DNA of 64,000 nt, from positions 1,302,001 through 1,366,000 of the forward strand of contig JBCAQO010000006.1 in the NCBI GenBank assembly GCA_039111635.1. The letters run 5' to 3'. The position numbers and the translations under genes were made by a program. Origin of the DNA: Heterobasidion occidentale. Lineage: Eukaryota; Basidiomycota; Agaricomycetes; Russulales; Bondarzewiaceae. The notes under the pieces were generated by a model, which saw nothing but the letters and a program-made list of their open reading frames with translations, did not search any database and had not been told where the DNA came from. Positions 45,682 through 57,666 of the stretch are shown in pieces. Position 1 is the first letter of the stretch, and every line of letters begins with the position of its first letter.

Positions 45682-48600
45682 GATGTCTGGCGAGGGTGTC
45701 AGGTGGGCGAAGTGAGACCGTGAAGACGTCGCGGATGCCACGTGCGTCAGCGCCGGTTCGAGCGTCGGAAGTCCGAGGCTTTGCCGCGTCGACTCACGCA
45801 ACAGCATTTTGAAGACCTCGTTATGACCTCGATGTGTATCTGACAATCCCCTCAAACACTGTAGATGCATTGACTTCGCCTGAAGCAATTTCAAAGCTTC
45901 AAAGTAGCTGTAACGTACAAAAGCCCGACTAGCTATCAGTATTCTATCTTCATCTTCGAGCGCTTGTTCGAGCATCCACCCCGTCTCCTTCACCCCGCCT
46001 CCATACCCTATATTTCATGCTTGCAAAGACGAGGAATTTAAATGGGCGATCCGTCAACACTACTGAATTCCATATGAGGCTCACACGACAGAGTCACTAG
46101 TCTCGTCAGCGCAGACGATCGGAGGATCCGCAGGCTGCGAAGAAGCAGATTCCAAGGACACGCGTGGCTTGAACGAATTCGTGAGACATCGTCTCCAGTA
46201 GTACAGCGACCGCGCGCCTGTAGCGAACCGGTTGTTTCGCGCGCATCTGAGCATAGTACAAACAACGCCTCCATGTAAGGAGCGCATTAGGTGGAGAGTA
46301 TTCTTGAGTCATTTATGGCGCGGCGTAGGATGATACGATTGGGCGACGCGCGTTGCTGTGGCAAGGTCATTGGAGAATCTCAACGCCCGTCGCAGCTTCC
46401 AAAAGAGCCAGACCTTCGTAAACTGTCGCCTGAGTATCGTGCAGCGTGTGAATTATACAGACATTTCTTCTTGTTTGATTCTTCACTCAACTCAAAACCA
46501 GTATCTCTGCTGCGCATTAGACATTCGGCCGCGCCTGAGGACTGCGGACATGGTTTGGCTTCGATGTAGGAAGTTGGTGGAACAAAAGCTCACCTAGAAG
46601 AAATCTCAGAAGACAAATCTGCATGCGTCCCCGAGGTACCAAAGGACATGCACTATCCGCCCAAGTATCTGCAAGGCTTCTGGTCGAGGATCGGCATCTG
46701 AGATACACAACCGCTAACTACATCACTGCTATATCCCCCTCGGGACAAGCTCCTCGCTTGGCTCTCAAATATGGTCTGCGTGACCGAACCTACACCGCGG
46801 CCCATGAACTCTCGCCAATCCTGCTCCCCACGAGGGGACATTGGCATCGGGATTTGAGCACCTTGATGACTAGCTCCAGCCTCAGCCTCTGTACAGCAAA
46901 GCCGTCCGCAGCCCTGCTCGAGCTGCCAGAGGTGACACCACCTGCGCGCCAGGACTGCTCCACGCTCGACGCTGATCTCACGAAAGACGGGCAGCCAATC
47001 GCCCAAGATCGAGTGCTCTTGCCGCGACGAAGACGAACGGCGGCAGCGTGAGTAGGCTAAAGATGACAGTGATGGCTGAGAACGCGACCAGAGTGTTGAT
47101 AGAGAGCTAAGAGCTTGCGCCGATGAGCAGTGCACGTAGTGACGACGGACGAGACGATTCCACGCAGGCCGCGACTGGACGATCGGATGTTGGAAATCGC
47201 GCGCTCAAAATGCGCAGAGACCGTAGCAGACCATGCGTCTGGTCGGCCGCGCGGTAGATTTCCAAGGTCAGCTGGCCGTCCTGCTTACACTGCTTGAAGG
47301 GGGTGGGCAAGGAGGTAAGCCTGGATCGACGGTCCACGAGGAATATCACCAAACAGCCAAGGGGGACCAGCTCTCGTGCGGTTGGGCAAGTTGCTAATAG
47401 AGCGAGACACGGACTCACACAGATACAAGTACCCCAGGACGAGGCCTGACGTGAGTGGGTGTTGTGGACCGAGGTTTCAGCTCGTCGCTTCCAGGCCCTC
47501 GGTCGTGTTACGCCAGGGTACGCCCACTACACCACCCTGTTTCGGGATCCTTATCGTCGACTTGGGCACGGCGAGGACAGAGAAGGCGGGGCGGCATCCC
47601 CGGGATAATAGGGGGCCGATAGACTGGCAGTAGCTGTTGCTTCCTGCGCCGACATATTGCAGGAGAATCAGAGCCTTCGAACACGCCCACGACGTGTAGC
47701 TGCTAATTGCACCCCGCGAGATTAACAGCGACGACGAGGCAAGTCACTGCAAGTCCTCCGAGGTGCCTCCGCAAGAGGTCCAGCAGACCGCACACGCACG
47801 CGTCTGAACGAGTCTGCCTCTAGGATATGCACGCCAGGCAGCAGAGGCAACAGACACGAGAGGCTATTAGAGCTGAGCAGCATCGGGTGGGCCCCGGCGA
47901 ACGCACGAAGCGCGGTCAGAGCAAGCAGGCACGATAAGCCGCACGCAAGCGCAAGGCGCATTGCGCAACCCTGCACGACCCTGCGCGACCTGGCGTAACG
48001 GGGTTCCCAAGTGGTTCCCAGAGCCCAGATCAGATCTGCCGAAATCAACGTTCAGAGTTTTTGAGGTCGGGACTCGGAGCGCCAGGTGGGGATGCGATCT
48101 TTGTCCTGATCCTGATCCTGATATCGCGATCCGAGTGCACACGCGACCCACGCGCGCACCCATATCCGCTCCGACCGCATTCACAGCTCCCGACGTCGAC
48201 TCGAGCTTCAAGTGACAGAACCAGCGGGGGCGTTCGCGCCTGGCGCACGTCGTGCTCTCGAATAATAGCAAGCAAGCAAACGCCAGCAGCAAGCCACCGC
48301 AAGCGCAAGTGCTGTCGAAGAAGGCTCGAAAGCACGAGTCGGAGCCCGGAGTTTCGGGAGTCGAGAGTCGGGAGTCGGGAACGCGCCCCAGCCGCCCTGC
48401 GCAGCACCCGATTCGCGTCCCAACGCAAAACGCTAGCTTGCCATTCCCAAAGGGTCCGCGGCAGAACGGAAATAGACGGTCCAGGAAAGGCAGGCAAACG
48501 AGCAAACAGGCAGGCAAGCAGGCAAGCAAGATAAGATGGCCTGCAGCCCCTGCGCGACAAGGTCCACCCAGCGTCGTCATCGCTGCTGAGTGACTCAGTC

Positions 48601-50470
48601 CCGGATGTGGCCAACGGGCGTCCATCAATGGCGGAATTGAGGAAGCAGCGCGGTGGATCGATTCGGCCACGCAGTGCCCCCGAAGACCGAAGCCCGAAAC
48701 GCCTTAGCCTCAATATTCTCAATCAGCAGCAGCAGCGCGTCGCGTCGCGGCGAGCCCTCGCGCCTGACGCGCCGCGATCGCGCCTCGTATTAGTTAGTAC
48801 GACACGGCGCGCGCCCGCGAAAAAACAAAATGGGAAAGCGTGTGCAAACAGACGGCACCGACGCCATCCTCGCACGATGGCCAGCCCATTTCCTTGGAGG
48901 CCGCCAACCGCGCCGTCTCCCGTCAGCGTCCCGTCAGTGCGCAGCGCCGCCCACTGATACCACTGCCTACTATGCCCGATGCAGCGCTCAGCGGTCCACC
49001 GCGATCACGGAGCAATAAGATAGCCATTCGGACGCAGCGGGGGGGTAGCAGAGCGAGGGGGTACTAGAACAAACGTATGCGACATGGAAAGAAATCTGAC
49101 ACCGAGGGGACACGCGGCGCGCCCCAGGATACAAACGAGTAAGTAAAGGAGCATTGGTGTAAAAAAAAAAAGACACGAGAGAAACACAAAAAGGAAACAC
49201 GAGCGCAAAGGAAGGACCAAGGGAAAGAGAGGAGTGGGAGAGGGAGGAAACCGCAGGCCTAGCCCTCACGGCAAACGAGCGCCTCGACGACCAGCTGTTG
49301 AAAAGCGCTGTTCGGGGGTTCAGGGTAGGGAGAAGCTAATAAGACGCTGGATTAAGAACTATATATCGTAGGCGAGCCGCGAGGCGTGCGGGGATAGAGC
49401 AGTCGAAGGCCGAGAAACATTTGGAAGGAGCCAGGGAGGAGTAGGGACAGCGACGGCCCAGGAGAGGATGACCACTGGGTGATATATATGTACGAAGACG
49501 AGGATGGCATTATACAACATTCGGGGCGGAGGAGCGGGTACGGTAGATATTCAGGGTACGGATACGATGAATGGCGTGATGTCGATGAAGGAGGCTGATG
49601 GCGATGATCGGATATGGTAAAAATAATAGGGTGGGATAGAGGGCCCTTCGTCGCACCACCGCTCCAACCGTCCGACCGACCGACTGAGTCTGCCCGGCCA
49701 GAGCCCCAGCGCAGAATCGGACCCGCTCTCTCCACCGTGGCCGTCGGCACAGGAGCTACGGACCTGTCGGGCCTGCCCTAGCGGAGATGCGATACGGAAT
49801 GCGCGGTGTCGATCGGCGGAGCATGGCGGCGAGAGGGTAAAGCAACACTGATATAGATAGACTGTACGGTGTACGAGAGGGACGTGTGTGAGTGGTGTGT
49901 GTATGCATCGCATCGGCATCGCATCGGCCGCGAGATAAAGCTCCATACATCGATCGGGGCACCGCGCGTTCGTAGGCGGCGAGGCGACCTGGACGGGTTG
50001 GTATAGCATGGCGCGTGGTGATATTTGAACAGTAGGTGGACGGGAGAGGAAGGGGAGGAAGAAGGACAAAAAAAATAAAAGTGAGTCAGAGTGAGAGAGT
50101 CAGAGTGAGTGAGTACGTGGTGTGAAAGCAACGACAAAGCACGGCGGTCTGGACGAGAGCGTTCGCGGAGTGGAGTGGGTCGTAGTCGTACTATCGTGTG
50201 TCCAACGGTACGGATACGGCGGGAAAGGGGAGGTGCAGAGAGAGAGAGACAAGTCCATAAGCCGATTACGGGGGCGTGTTCTTACTTCGATCTTCGTCCA
50301 TCGTCGACGTCGGCAGCCTGGCCCATGTCGCGCTCGTGGGAGGTCTTACGGGGAGAGAGAATGGCGTAGCCGTCGATCGTGACACATAATAAGTGGGGTC
50401 ACTCCACGCCGGTGGAAGCACGCCGCGCGCAGCGGCAGGCATTCAGGCGAGGGGCGGGGTGGGCGAAGGC
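45682..50470. other. Long GC-rich stretch without a recognised gene
   Basis: About 4.8 kb. Overlapping open frames occur on both strands as expected at high GC, none with a recognisable domain. A minus-strand hydrophobic stretch, NTLVAFSAITVIFSLLTLPP near 47050, could be one helix of an unrecognised membrane protein. Simple sequence is common: GGCA/AGCA repeats at about 48488..48535, GGGAGTC-like repeats at 48340..48385, and GAGT repeats at 50080..50115. The left part includes the TAF12 promoter, the right part the 3' UTR of the alpha-crystallin gene. Confidence 0.4.
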
Positions 50471-52667
50471 TCACTCGCGCGCTTCACCGTACCAGGTGAT
50501 CGCCGGGGTTCGACGCGGGATGATCACCCGGAGCAGCTCGCCGTCAAACTCGGCACGAACCTGCGCCAGATCGGCGTCGTAGCCGAACGAGATTCGTCTT
50601 TCGAAGTGACCTGAGCGGCGGTCGGTGGAGTGCGAGCGAGCGAATCCACGAAGCAAAGAAGCGAGCGCGCAGTCAGCACAACGGAGACCGCGAGCGAAGA
50701 AGGACGCGCACCTCCACCCGGTTCCCACGAGTCCGCCACGAGATGCAGTATGCGTCTCCTTCGCGTCGCCAGTGTTCTGCGCAGATAGGACAAATAGCAC
50801 CGGGAGTGAGCCCACGCCGAGAAGACCAGGAAGGACGGTCACGTACATTCCGTCCCGTCCAAAGCCAGGTAATCGTACAACAAGAGTATACTCTCTGGGC
50901 ATGGTCTCGACCGCGATCCAACTGTCGGGGGGCGGCGGAGCATGGGCTAGGAAGGGCTCGTGCGGCGCACTGCTGCGCTGGTTTCCCGACGGCGGAGGGG
51001 CCAGGATGGTTGGCGGGGCGGGTGGGGGGATATGGCGACTTGGGTTCGATGGGGGAGGAGAGAGCACACGCTCCGCCAACGGAGCCGGGGAGTACTCTGA
51101 AGCGGATCTGCCCATGAGGGGCGCGCCCAGAGAAGGCGTGTAAGGCGGGGGTGGGGGGGCATAGCTCATGGTCGATGCAGCGGACGAAAAGAGCTGTTCC
51201 TGCTGTGAGGAGATGGACGGCTGGTGGATAGCCGGGTCCTGTGTCCACGGTGCGGAAGAGCTCTCGGAGGCCGGAGCGGTGTCGACGACGCCTTCCGGGG
51301 TTGAGCGGACGGCGGGCAAGGTGTAGAAAGGGGTCTGGGAGGCGGGGGGTAGACTGGCGGTGGACGTGCGGTCGTACCTGGTGGTGGAGGAGGACGGGGG
51401 ATGAAAGCGCCCTTGGGGGACGATGGGCGGTGTGCCCGCAGTTGGGGTGGAATAGGGACGGGCGAACGGGAGGACGGAGGTGGGGGATGCCGAATGCGGC
51501 TCCTGATGGGCATGTGATGACGACCCTGAGACCTCGCGGGAGTGGGGTGCGATGGGATCTGGATTGGGAGACTGGTCGGAGGGGGGCTGGTGGTGGTTGA
51601 AGCCGTTGCCCTGGTTGATCATCGTGGGAGGTTTGCTGGGGACGGGAGGGAGGGGGGCGAGGGGAACGGGGAGGGGGGGACGGAGGAGGGATTGGTCTGC
51701 GATCATCCACGTTTTGGTACGCGGGGGGGTGGTCCGGGAGGGACAGGCTCTGCCTGTCAGATGGACCCTGGGACGGGATGTCGGAGGGGCTCGGCGAAGG
51801 AGGAGAGCCCTGCTGGCCGCTGGGGGAGGGTTGCTCCTCAGCGTGGGAAGACGTAGTTGAGAAGGTGGGCGGGGAGAGAAGGCGGGAGTAGGGGCGGGGG
51901 AGTCGGGGAGGGACGTCGTGGCGCTTTGAGTAGTCGGGGCGGGGAGGACCTGGGGGATGGAGGGAGAACGAGAAACGATCAGTCACCGCTCGACCCTCCC
52001 ACTTTGCAGCTTTTCGGCTAATGCGAGCGGAATGACACAACCGCGTGTGGTTTTTGCCACCGGCACGGCCATGCCGGTCCCCTCGCGACTCTCTCTCCCC
52101 CGCGCAACGCCCGCCCCGCCCCGCCCCGCCCCTCGCGACCTTCGTCGTCCGTCGCCACCCACACGTGCCACACCGCCCACCGACGGCATCGCACGCCTTC
52201 TGGACGCACTCACGCTCGAGCACGCATCGGAACAATGAGACTAACACTCAGACACACTGGCACACACACACACACACAACACACACACGCACTCACACAC
52301 AGCTTTCGGGACTCGGACGGGGCGTTGAGGCACACGCGGTGGGAACAGAGAGCAACGAAGGTGGAATATAAAAAAAACCACGGCCGAGAGACTCACCGGA
52401 AGACTCGTCGCTCGCGTTGTCCTCGTCCCAGTCCATCATGACCGCGTCTTCGTCAATCCGTTCCGGCATCATGTCCAGCTTGGAATAGAACGAGGCGTCC
52501 GCCACGTCGCGGGGCGAGGCGGGGACGGCAGAGTCGTGTGGGTGGAGGGCCATCTGGTCAAGGGAGAGAGGCAGTGAGAGAGAGGAGGAGGAGGAAGAGG
52601 TGGAAGCGGAGGAGCTGGGGGCAGAAGACTGGGACGGCGAGGAGGGCGGGTCGAAGTCTGGTGACAT
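50471..52667 (-). CDS. Alpha-crystallin (HSP20)-domain protein with long disordered N-terminus
   Basis: Chaperone-like protein; the HSP20 fold is at the extreme C-terminus. Exons 52667..52397, 51949..50847, 50776..50712 and 50610..50471. Exon 1 encodes a Ser/Pro-rich head then KLDMMPERIDEDAVMMDWDE. Exon 2 (about 367 codons) is Pro/Ser/Thr-rich and disordered, ending in SWIAVETMPREYTLVVRLPG, the first strands of the fold. Exons 3 and 4 give TLATRRRRILHLVADSWEP and HFERRISFGYDADLAQVRAE plus LLRVIIPRR, completing it. Exon 2 changes frame by one base inside C-rich runs near 51660..51700: PPAYQNVDD lies in one frame and TMINQGNGFNHHQPP in another. Intron 1 is unusually long (447 nt) and contains a CA repeat. 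It may act as a regulator more than a classical small heat-shock protein. Confidence 0.82.
52261..52299. repeat. CA microsatellite in intron 1 of the alpha-crystallin gene
   Basis: An interrupted run of CA units on the plus strand, inside the intron. Length variation is expected between strains. Confidence 0.9.
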
Positions 52668-55600
52668 TGATGAGCATTGGTTCGATAAAAATCAAGGCGA
52701 GGGCGAGTGGCGGCTCTTGGGGAGGAGAGTGAGGAGACAAGGACCGGATGCAGCCAGTTCTCCGTGATCCCAGTCTCCTTCATCCTTCACACCCGTCCCC
52801 GGGGTCCGACTGGTGCCTTCGTTGTCTGACGTCACTCCTTCCCCGACCGCCTTTGGCCATTTCACCCTACCCCTCCAGCCCACCTGCTCCAGAAACATCA
52901 GATGACCCCCACGCTCCCATCCCATCTCTGGCACAGCCCCGATCACCCATGTCCTCTGACGCTCGACGTCGCCCAAGCAAGCGTGGCCAGTCCACGGCCC
53001 TTTTTCTCCCTTTCTTCGGCATCAACCTCGGTCAACTCCGATCCCCCCAATCCGAAACAGACTCGCCTGCGTGCAGACGTCGCGCCCCTCCCTCGGCCAC
53101 CCCCGCTCCACACCAGCCCACGCCCTCGGCCCATCGCTGCTACGCTGCCTCCAGGCGTTCGCTCGCAACTCGTCTCCCTTCGGACCCAACGTCACCCCCT
53201 CCCTCCCCGTGGGGCACCCTTGGCCATCACGGGACAAGTGCATACCGCACTTAGCAGCGAGCTTGATCCTATTACAGCTTCTGGTCCAGTGCATCCTTCC
53301 GTTCCACGTCCTGCCATCAAATTCACCTCAACAACCTTCAGGGCATCCCCGCGTCGGCGGCTTTCTTCACAGCTGTGACAGTGACAGACTTGATTATAGG
53401 CGCTGGCGCTTCTCGATCGTCCATGCTCCTGATGTCATGATGCTCCACCCCTCCAGCCGCGTCTCACTAATACGCTTGCTTGCCCCAGTCGTGGCCTGCC
53501 AGATGGAACCCACCAGTACCCAGACGAATCTCCAACGCGCCGTCGCATCTCGCCTGAAGCCATTCTCGACGCCGCCTTGGTGCCGGGACGCTCGCGCGCG
53601 AGCCCGCAGGCTGGGGAACAATGTCATCGCGGGTCGATGCACCTCGGCTTCTGAAATTTGCCTGCATTCGGCCATCTGAACTCGGTGACGTTTCGTCTCC
53701 AATCTTGACGGCGGCGGCCTCCACCTCCACCTCCACCTCCAGCCCGTCTTCCCCAAACGGTCCAACATTCCAACACTCTGAACTTTCGGGCTCCAAAACT
53801 CGGCCTTCCGCGTTCCACGTTCAACCCGCGCGGTCACATATCCGAGTACACCCATCCTCGCACTAGCGTGGTCCTCGGCCTGCTCCGCCACCCGCGCTCG
53901 CCCGCCGAAAAACCCCTGTCGTATGGGCGCCTGTGGACAGCCTTCAAAATGCTGATATATGCGCGTTCGGGGATGTTCGTTACATAGGGGCGTTTCATCC
54001 CCGAGTGCTCTCCTGCGGGCCCGGGTGGGACCTTCGACACTTCCATTCGGCCACCGGGTGTTTATGATGATTTCCGAGGAGTTACGGGAGAGCCTGTCGG
54101 GGCGGGCGACTGGCGGGCGTCGCCGAGGTGTTTGTGTTTGTGTTTGATAAATTGCGCTCGGCACGGTGCTGTCCGGGCGTCTTTTTCATCCTCACTCTCC
54201 ACCGTCGCTGTTTTCGGGGCGCGCATCGTGTGCGTTCACGTAGCCTTCTTCTTCCCATTTAATTTTGCTCACGTTCATCAGTGGACGGATCAACAGACCT
54301 TCACGTCGCCCCACGTCGCCCCACGACGTGAACGTAAGTTTCCGCCCGCAATGCCCGCCCGCGCTCCACTGAAGTCCACAGCGCCTCGATGGCTGCACCT
54401 CGACGCCCGGTCGCGCCACCATGACATGGCCTCACATCCTTCATTAATTCATCCACATCCTTCCACGTCTCTTTCCCGCCAGCTTCATTGCCATCCCTCA
54501 AAATCGCTTCATTTGTTTGAGCTGTTGCCGACCCGTAAGCGATCTGTCTTTCACTCCGGACGGGCGCCACACGCTTACGGGCCTAATCCGTTTACAGCAT
54601 CTATCCAACGTCTGACGGTGTAGGTACGCGGACGGCAAGGGTTCCAGGTACGGCGGGGCGCAGTTAGGCGTCACCCGCTCAGGGAAAACGGCCGCGGTGG
54701 CTCCGGGTCCGACGGCGCGCGACGGGCGACGCGGTGGCGGCGTTCGTCTTCGCTGGCCGAATGGCGTTCAGCACGTCGATCTCTCCAGGATCGCGCCCGA
54801 CTTTGCGAAGTGTCCGCTCACCCGCTGCGCTTTCAAAGGGGCTTTCAGACGCGCGTTGCACGTGGAAGCGCGCGGCCTGGGCGTTCCCGAGAGTGCTCTG
54901 TTCGGTGTGTGGTTTTTTTCTTGATGATCCTTGGATCTCTTCCCGGTGTTTGCAGGTTAGTTGCGGGGAAGCCGCATGGCATCGCAGCTGCTGTGGGGCA
55001 GCCCGCGTTCTGTGCTTCTTGAAGCTGAGGCTGCCGCGCGGCGCACTCCGTCGGTGCCGGGCATGGGCCTTCCACGATGTTCAAATCTATCATCTGCGCT
55101 CCTGCGTCTAGTGCTCGAACGTGTCCACTCCTGATTCTTTGCGCAGGCTGCGAGAGCTGCCCCGTTATGGATCCCGCGCAGGTCCCTCTCCGAAGCTCCG
55201 TCACGCATCATGTGCCTTTCGTTCCTAACACATACTACACACCCGCGGACGGTCGACCACCTAACCTGTTATCTCCCCATCCCTGCGCTGTGGACGGATC
55301 ACGACCTGGGGCAGATCTCGCCGCTGCTGCTACTGCTGCTCACTGGCACTGCTGTATTTGGCAAGGGCGTCGCGTATTATTCGTGGTCTGCGGTCTTCTG
55401 CCCGCGAGCGACGCTGGCATATCCCGGTATCCTCGCCATCTTATCTCTAGGCCAATATAGTCGTCACGCCGGGCTCTACACCGATCCCACCGGATTTCAT
55501 CCTACAGTACCATTACACCGCTCCGTCTGCATCTTCACTCTTTTTCACGGCCCCTATGTATCACTGTTGCCCCGGATGCGCAGCGGGAAGCTACACGGGA

Positions 55601-57666
55601 ATCCCTCTGACACCTCGCCCCACCGGCGATTCCCGCCGTCCATACTGTATCGTCCGGATCCCAAGACGTACCGAACGTGCTCTTCTGTTCTGTCCATCGA
55701 GCGCTTCGGCTTCGGCTTCGCCGCTCGCGCGCGCGCTGCCGCGCCGAGGCTCCGAGCCGGTGCGCTGCTATACAAATTCTGTAAGGCGTGGGTTTCGCAG
55801 AGATGGCGACTGTTGCACGTACGTTGGCTTGAGAAGGCTGCACTTGTCGGTGGGGCAAGTGGCCTATTGCCCGGCCGATCAGTCTGGTTTTGGGGCGCTG
55901 TCGCTGGTGGCTTTCGCGCGAGCCTTCTGCTATGGGCCGTACGTGCATATATGCATCCCTTGCGGCTGCTGGGGGCATTACGCCGAGTCGACACGGGCCA
56001 TACTATCAGCTCCGGTCTTCGTATCGGTTCTTGAGCTAGGACTAGAGTGCTTGAGCTTAGACTTGGACGTGCTCGTCACGTACAAACTCAAACTCCGGGT
56101 TAAGACCTACTACTAAGAGCCTCGTGCATTGCCGTCTTCGTCGTCGAGATATACTTCCGCCCACTCTGCGCGGATCTATTTGGACTGCCACCTGTCTACC
56201 CCACATTGCTTGCGAGCGACTATCGATCGCGCTATCACGCCAGTATCACGCCCCGGCATACATCCATCCTTAGTTCGGAATTAGCTGCCGTGGCGATGTG
56301 TATATAGATCGGGCAGTTGGCCACACGCGCGTCCGTTCCGACCTCTTATCTGGTATCGCGCTGGCGGCGGTCCTTGCCTGTGATCACGATTGGCCCGAAG
56401 GGGGCGCCGGAGTCCCACATCGCAGCGCTCACGGGTGATGCCCGAGAGCTCAGGCCAGGGATCCCAGGTATTCTGCATCTAGCGTTGCACCGTGTATCGC
56501 GCCGGGCCTCTAATAGAGTGTAAGCACCAACCTCGCGCTTGGTCCCTTGTGCGTCAACCATGCGCTTGTGGCCCTGCTCTGTCCTATCTTCGGATTTGAG
56601 CTTGATACTTACAGGGGTGGCCCTGCGTATCTAGCAGAGGCTCCTTCCTGCCGTGCCTAATACCGCACCAATTACGCTGATGGCCGTGTGATAGATGAGA
56701 GATCAAGATCCTATGACGCGTCGGTGCACTAGGGTGCACTGCGGTGTCGGTGCACTGCGGTGTCGGTGCACTGCGGTGTCGCGTGCCCACGTTCGCTCGG
56801 ACGCGGATCTTGCGACCGAGCGCGTGCTAGCGTCTAGCGCGCTAGTAATAGTAAGGCGCTCTTCTCCACGATGTCTCCGTGTCTTCGAGCGTCGATTCCT
56901 CAGACGTCGGATCTCGCGCGCTGCTAACTTAGCAGGCAAGCGCGATCAGGGCGAGCACTACATGGTGCATCAAGCCGTGGGGCTCTCTGGCTCGTGGGCA
57001 GCGCGAACGAGTGTCTCTTCGACCTAATACGTATCGACGGCGCGCGGCCGGGCTTGGACTTTGCAGCAACGTGCGTCGCGCTCGTGACTCTGCGGGACCT
57101 TGCATGACACGCTCGGTGCTGCCGCATCAGCATCACGATGGGCCTTTTCGGGAAGGCTTCGGAAGACCATTTGGAGGGTACTCATCGTGCCCGATATCGA
57201 TCGGCACACAGACATCAAGTTCGGAAGTATCGTGGTCGCAGTGTAAAAGTAGTAGTGCCCCTGCGGGACCCATATCGGGCTAGATACGATAAAAATGCAC
57301 GATGTTGATACTGAATTAAAACGAGCCTATGATACTGCGACGTTGCGTACAGATTGCGTACATCGACGCAGCGAGGATAAGTTAGCAGTACGCCATAATA
57401 TTCTCCCACAGTGGACCCTTGATGAATGGAACGGCGCGCCGCTATCAGACTGTCGTTCATCGAACGCAACGTAAATAATCTTGAAATAGATGCACAATAA
57501 AAACATGGCGTGTACACCCCTCCCCGTGGTAAGATAAGAAAAATCTAGCACGACAACTACACAGAGTTCACAGGCACAGAGACAGGATCGCGCGCGGGGC
57601 AGCCCAAGCGCGACCCGGCTCGAGCCGAGCGCATGTCCACGAGATACATGCGAGACGAGACGCGGC
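52668..57666. other. Long GC-rich stretch without a recognised gene
   Basis: About 5 kb between the alpha-crystallin gene start (-) and the PAQR stop (-). Many long overlapping frames exist (for example 55210..56034 +, 53394..54164 -), but they lie in conflicting frames with Ser/Arg/Pro-rich, unconserved-looking products. It probably includes a long upstream regulatory region or 5' leader. A 16-bp tandem repeat is listed separately. Confidence 0.4.
56732..56779. repeat. 16-bp tandem repeat, three units
   Basis: Unit (C/G)GGTGCACTGCGGTGT occurs three times head to tail, with a partial unit CGGTGCACT just upstream. No associated gene is recognised. Confidence 0.85.

Noticed and set aside
46623..47135. 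Overlapping 142- and 160-codon frames on opposite strands
   Set aside because: Neither shows a family. A hydrophobic minus-strand segment in a third frame is suggestive but cannot be joined to other exons.
50673..52247. A 524-codon minus-strand open frame
   Set aside because: Its upper part includes true exon 2 of the alpha-crystallin gene, but it reads through intron 1 upstream and runs out of frame with the HSP20 fold downstream.
53394..54164. A 256-codon minus-strand frame
   Set aside because: Arg/Ser/Gly-rich without domain or splice support. It looks like a by-product of high GC content.
55210..56034. A 274-codon plus-strand open frame with hydrophobic stretches
   Set aside because: It overlaps long frames in two minus-strand frames and another plus frame, in a GC-rich area where stops are rare. 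The product has no domain and its composition changes abruptly.
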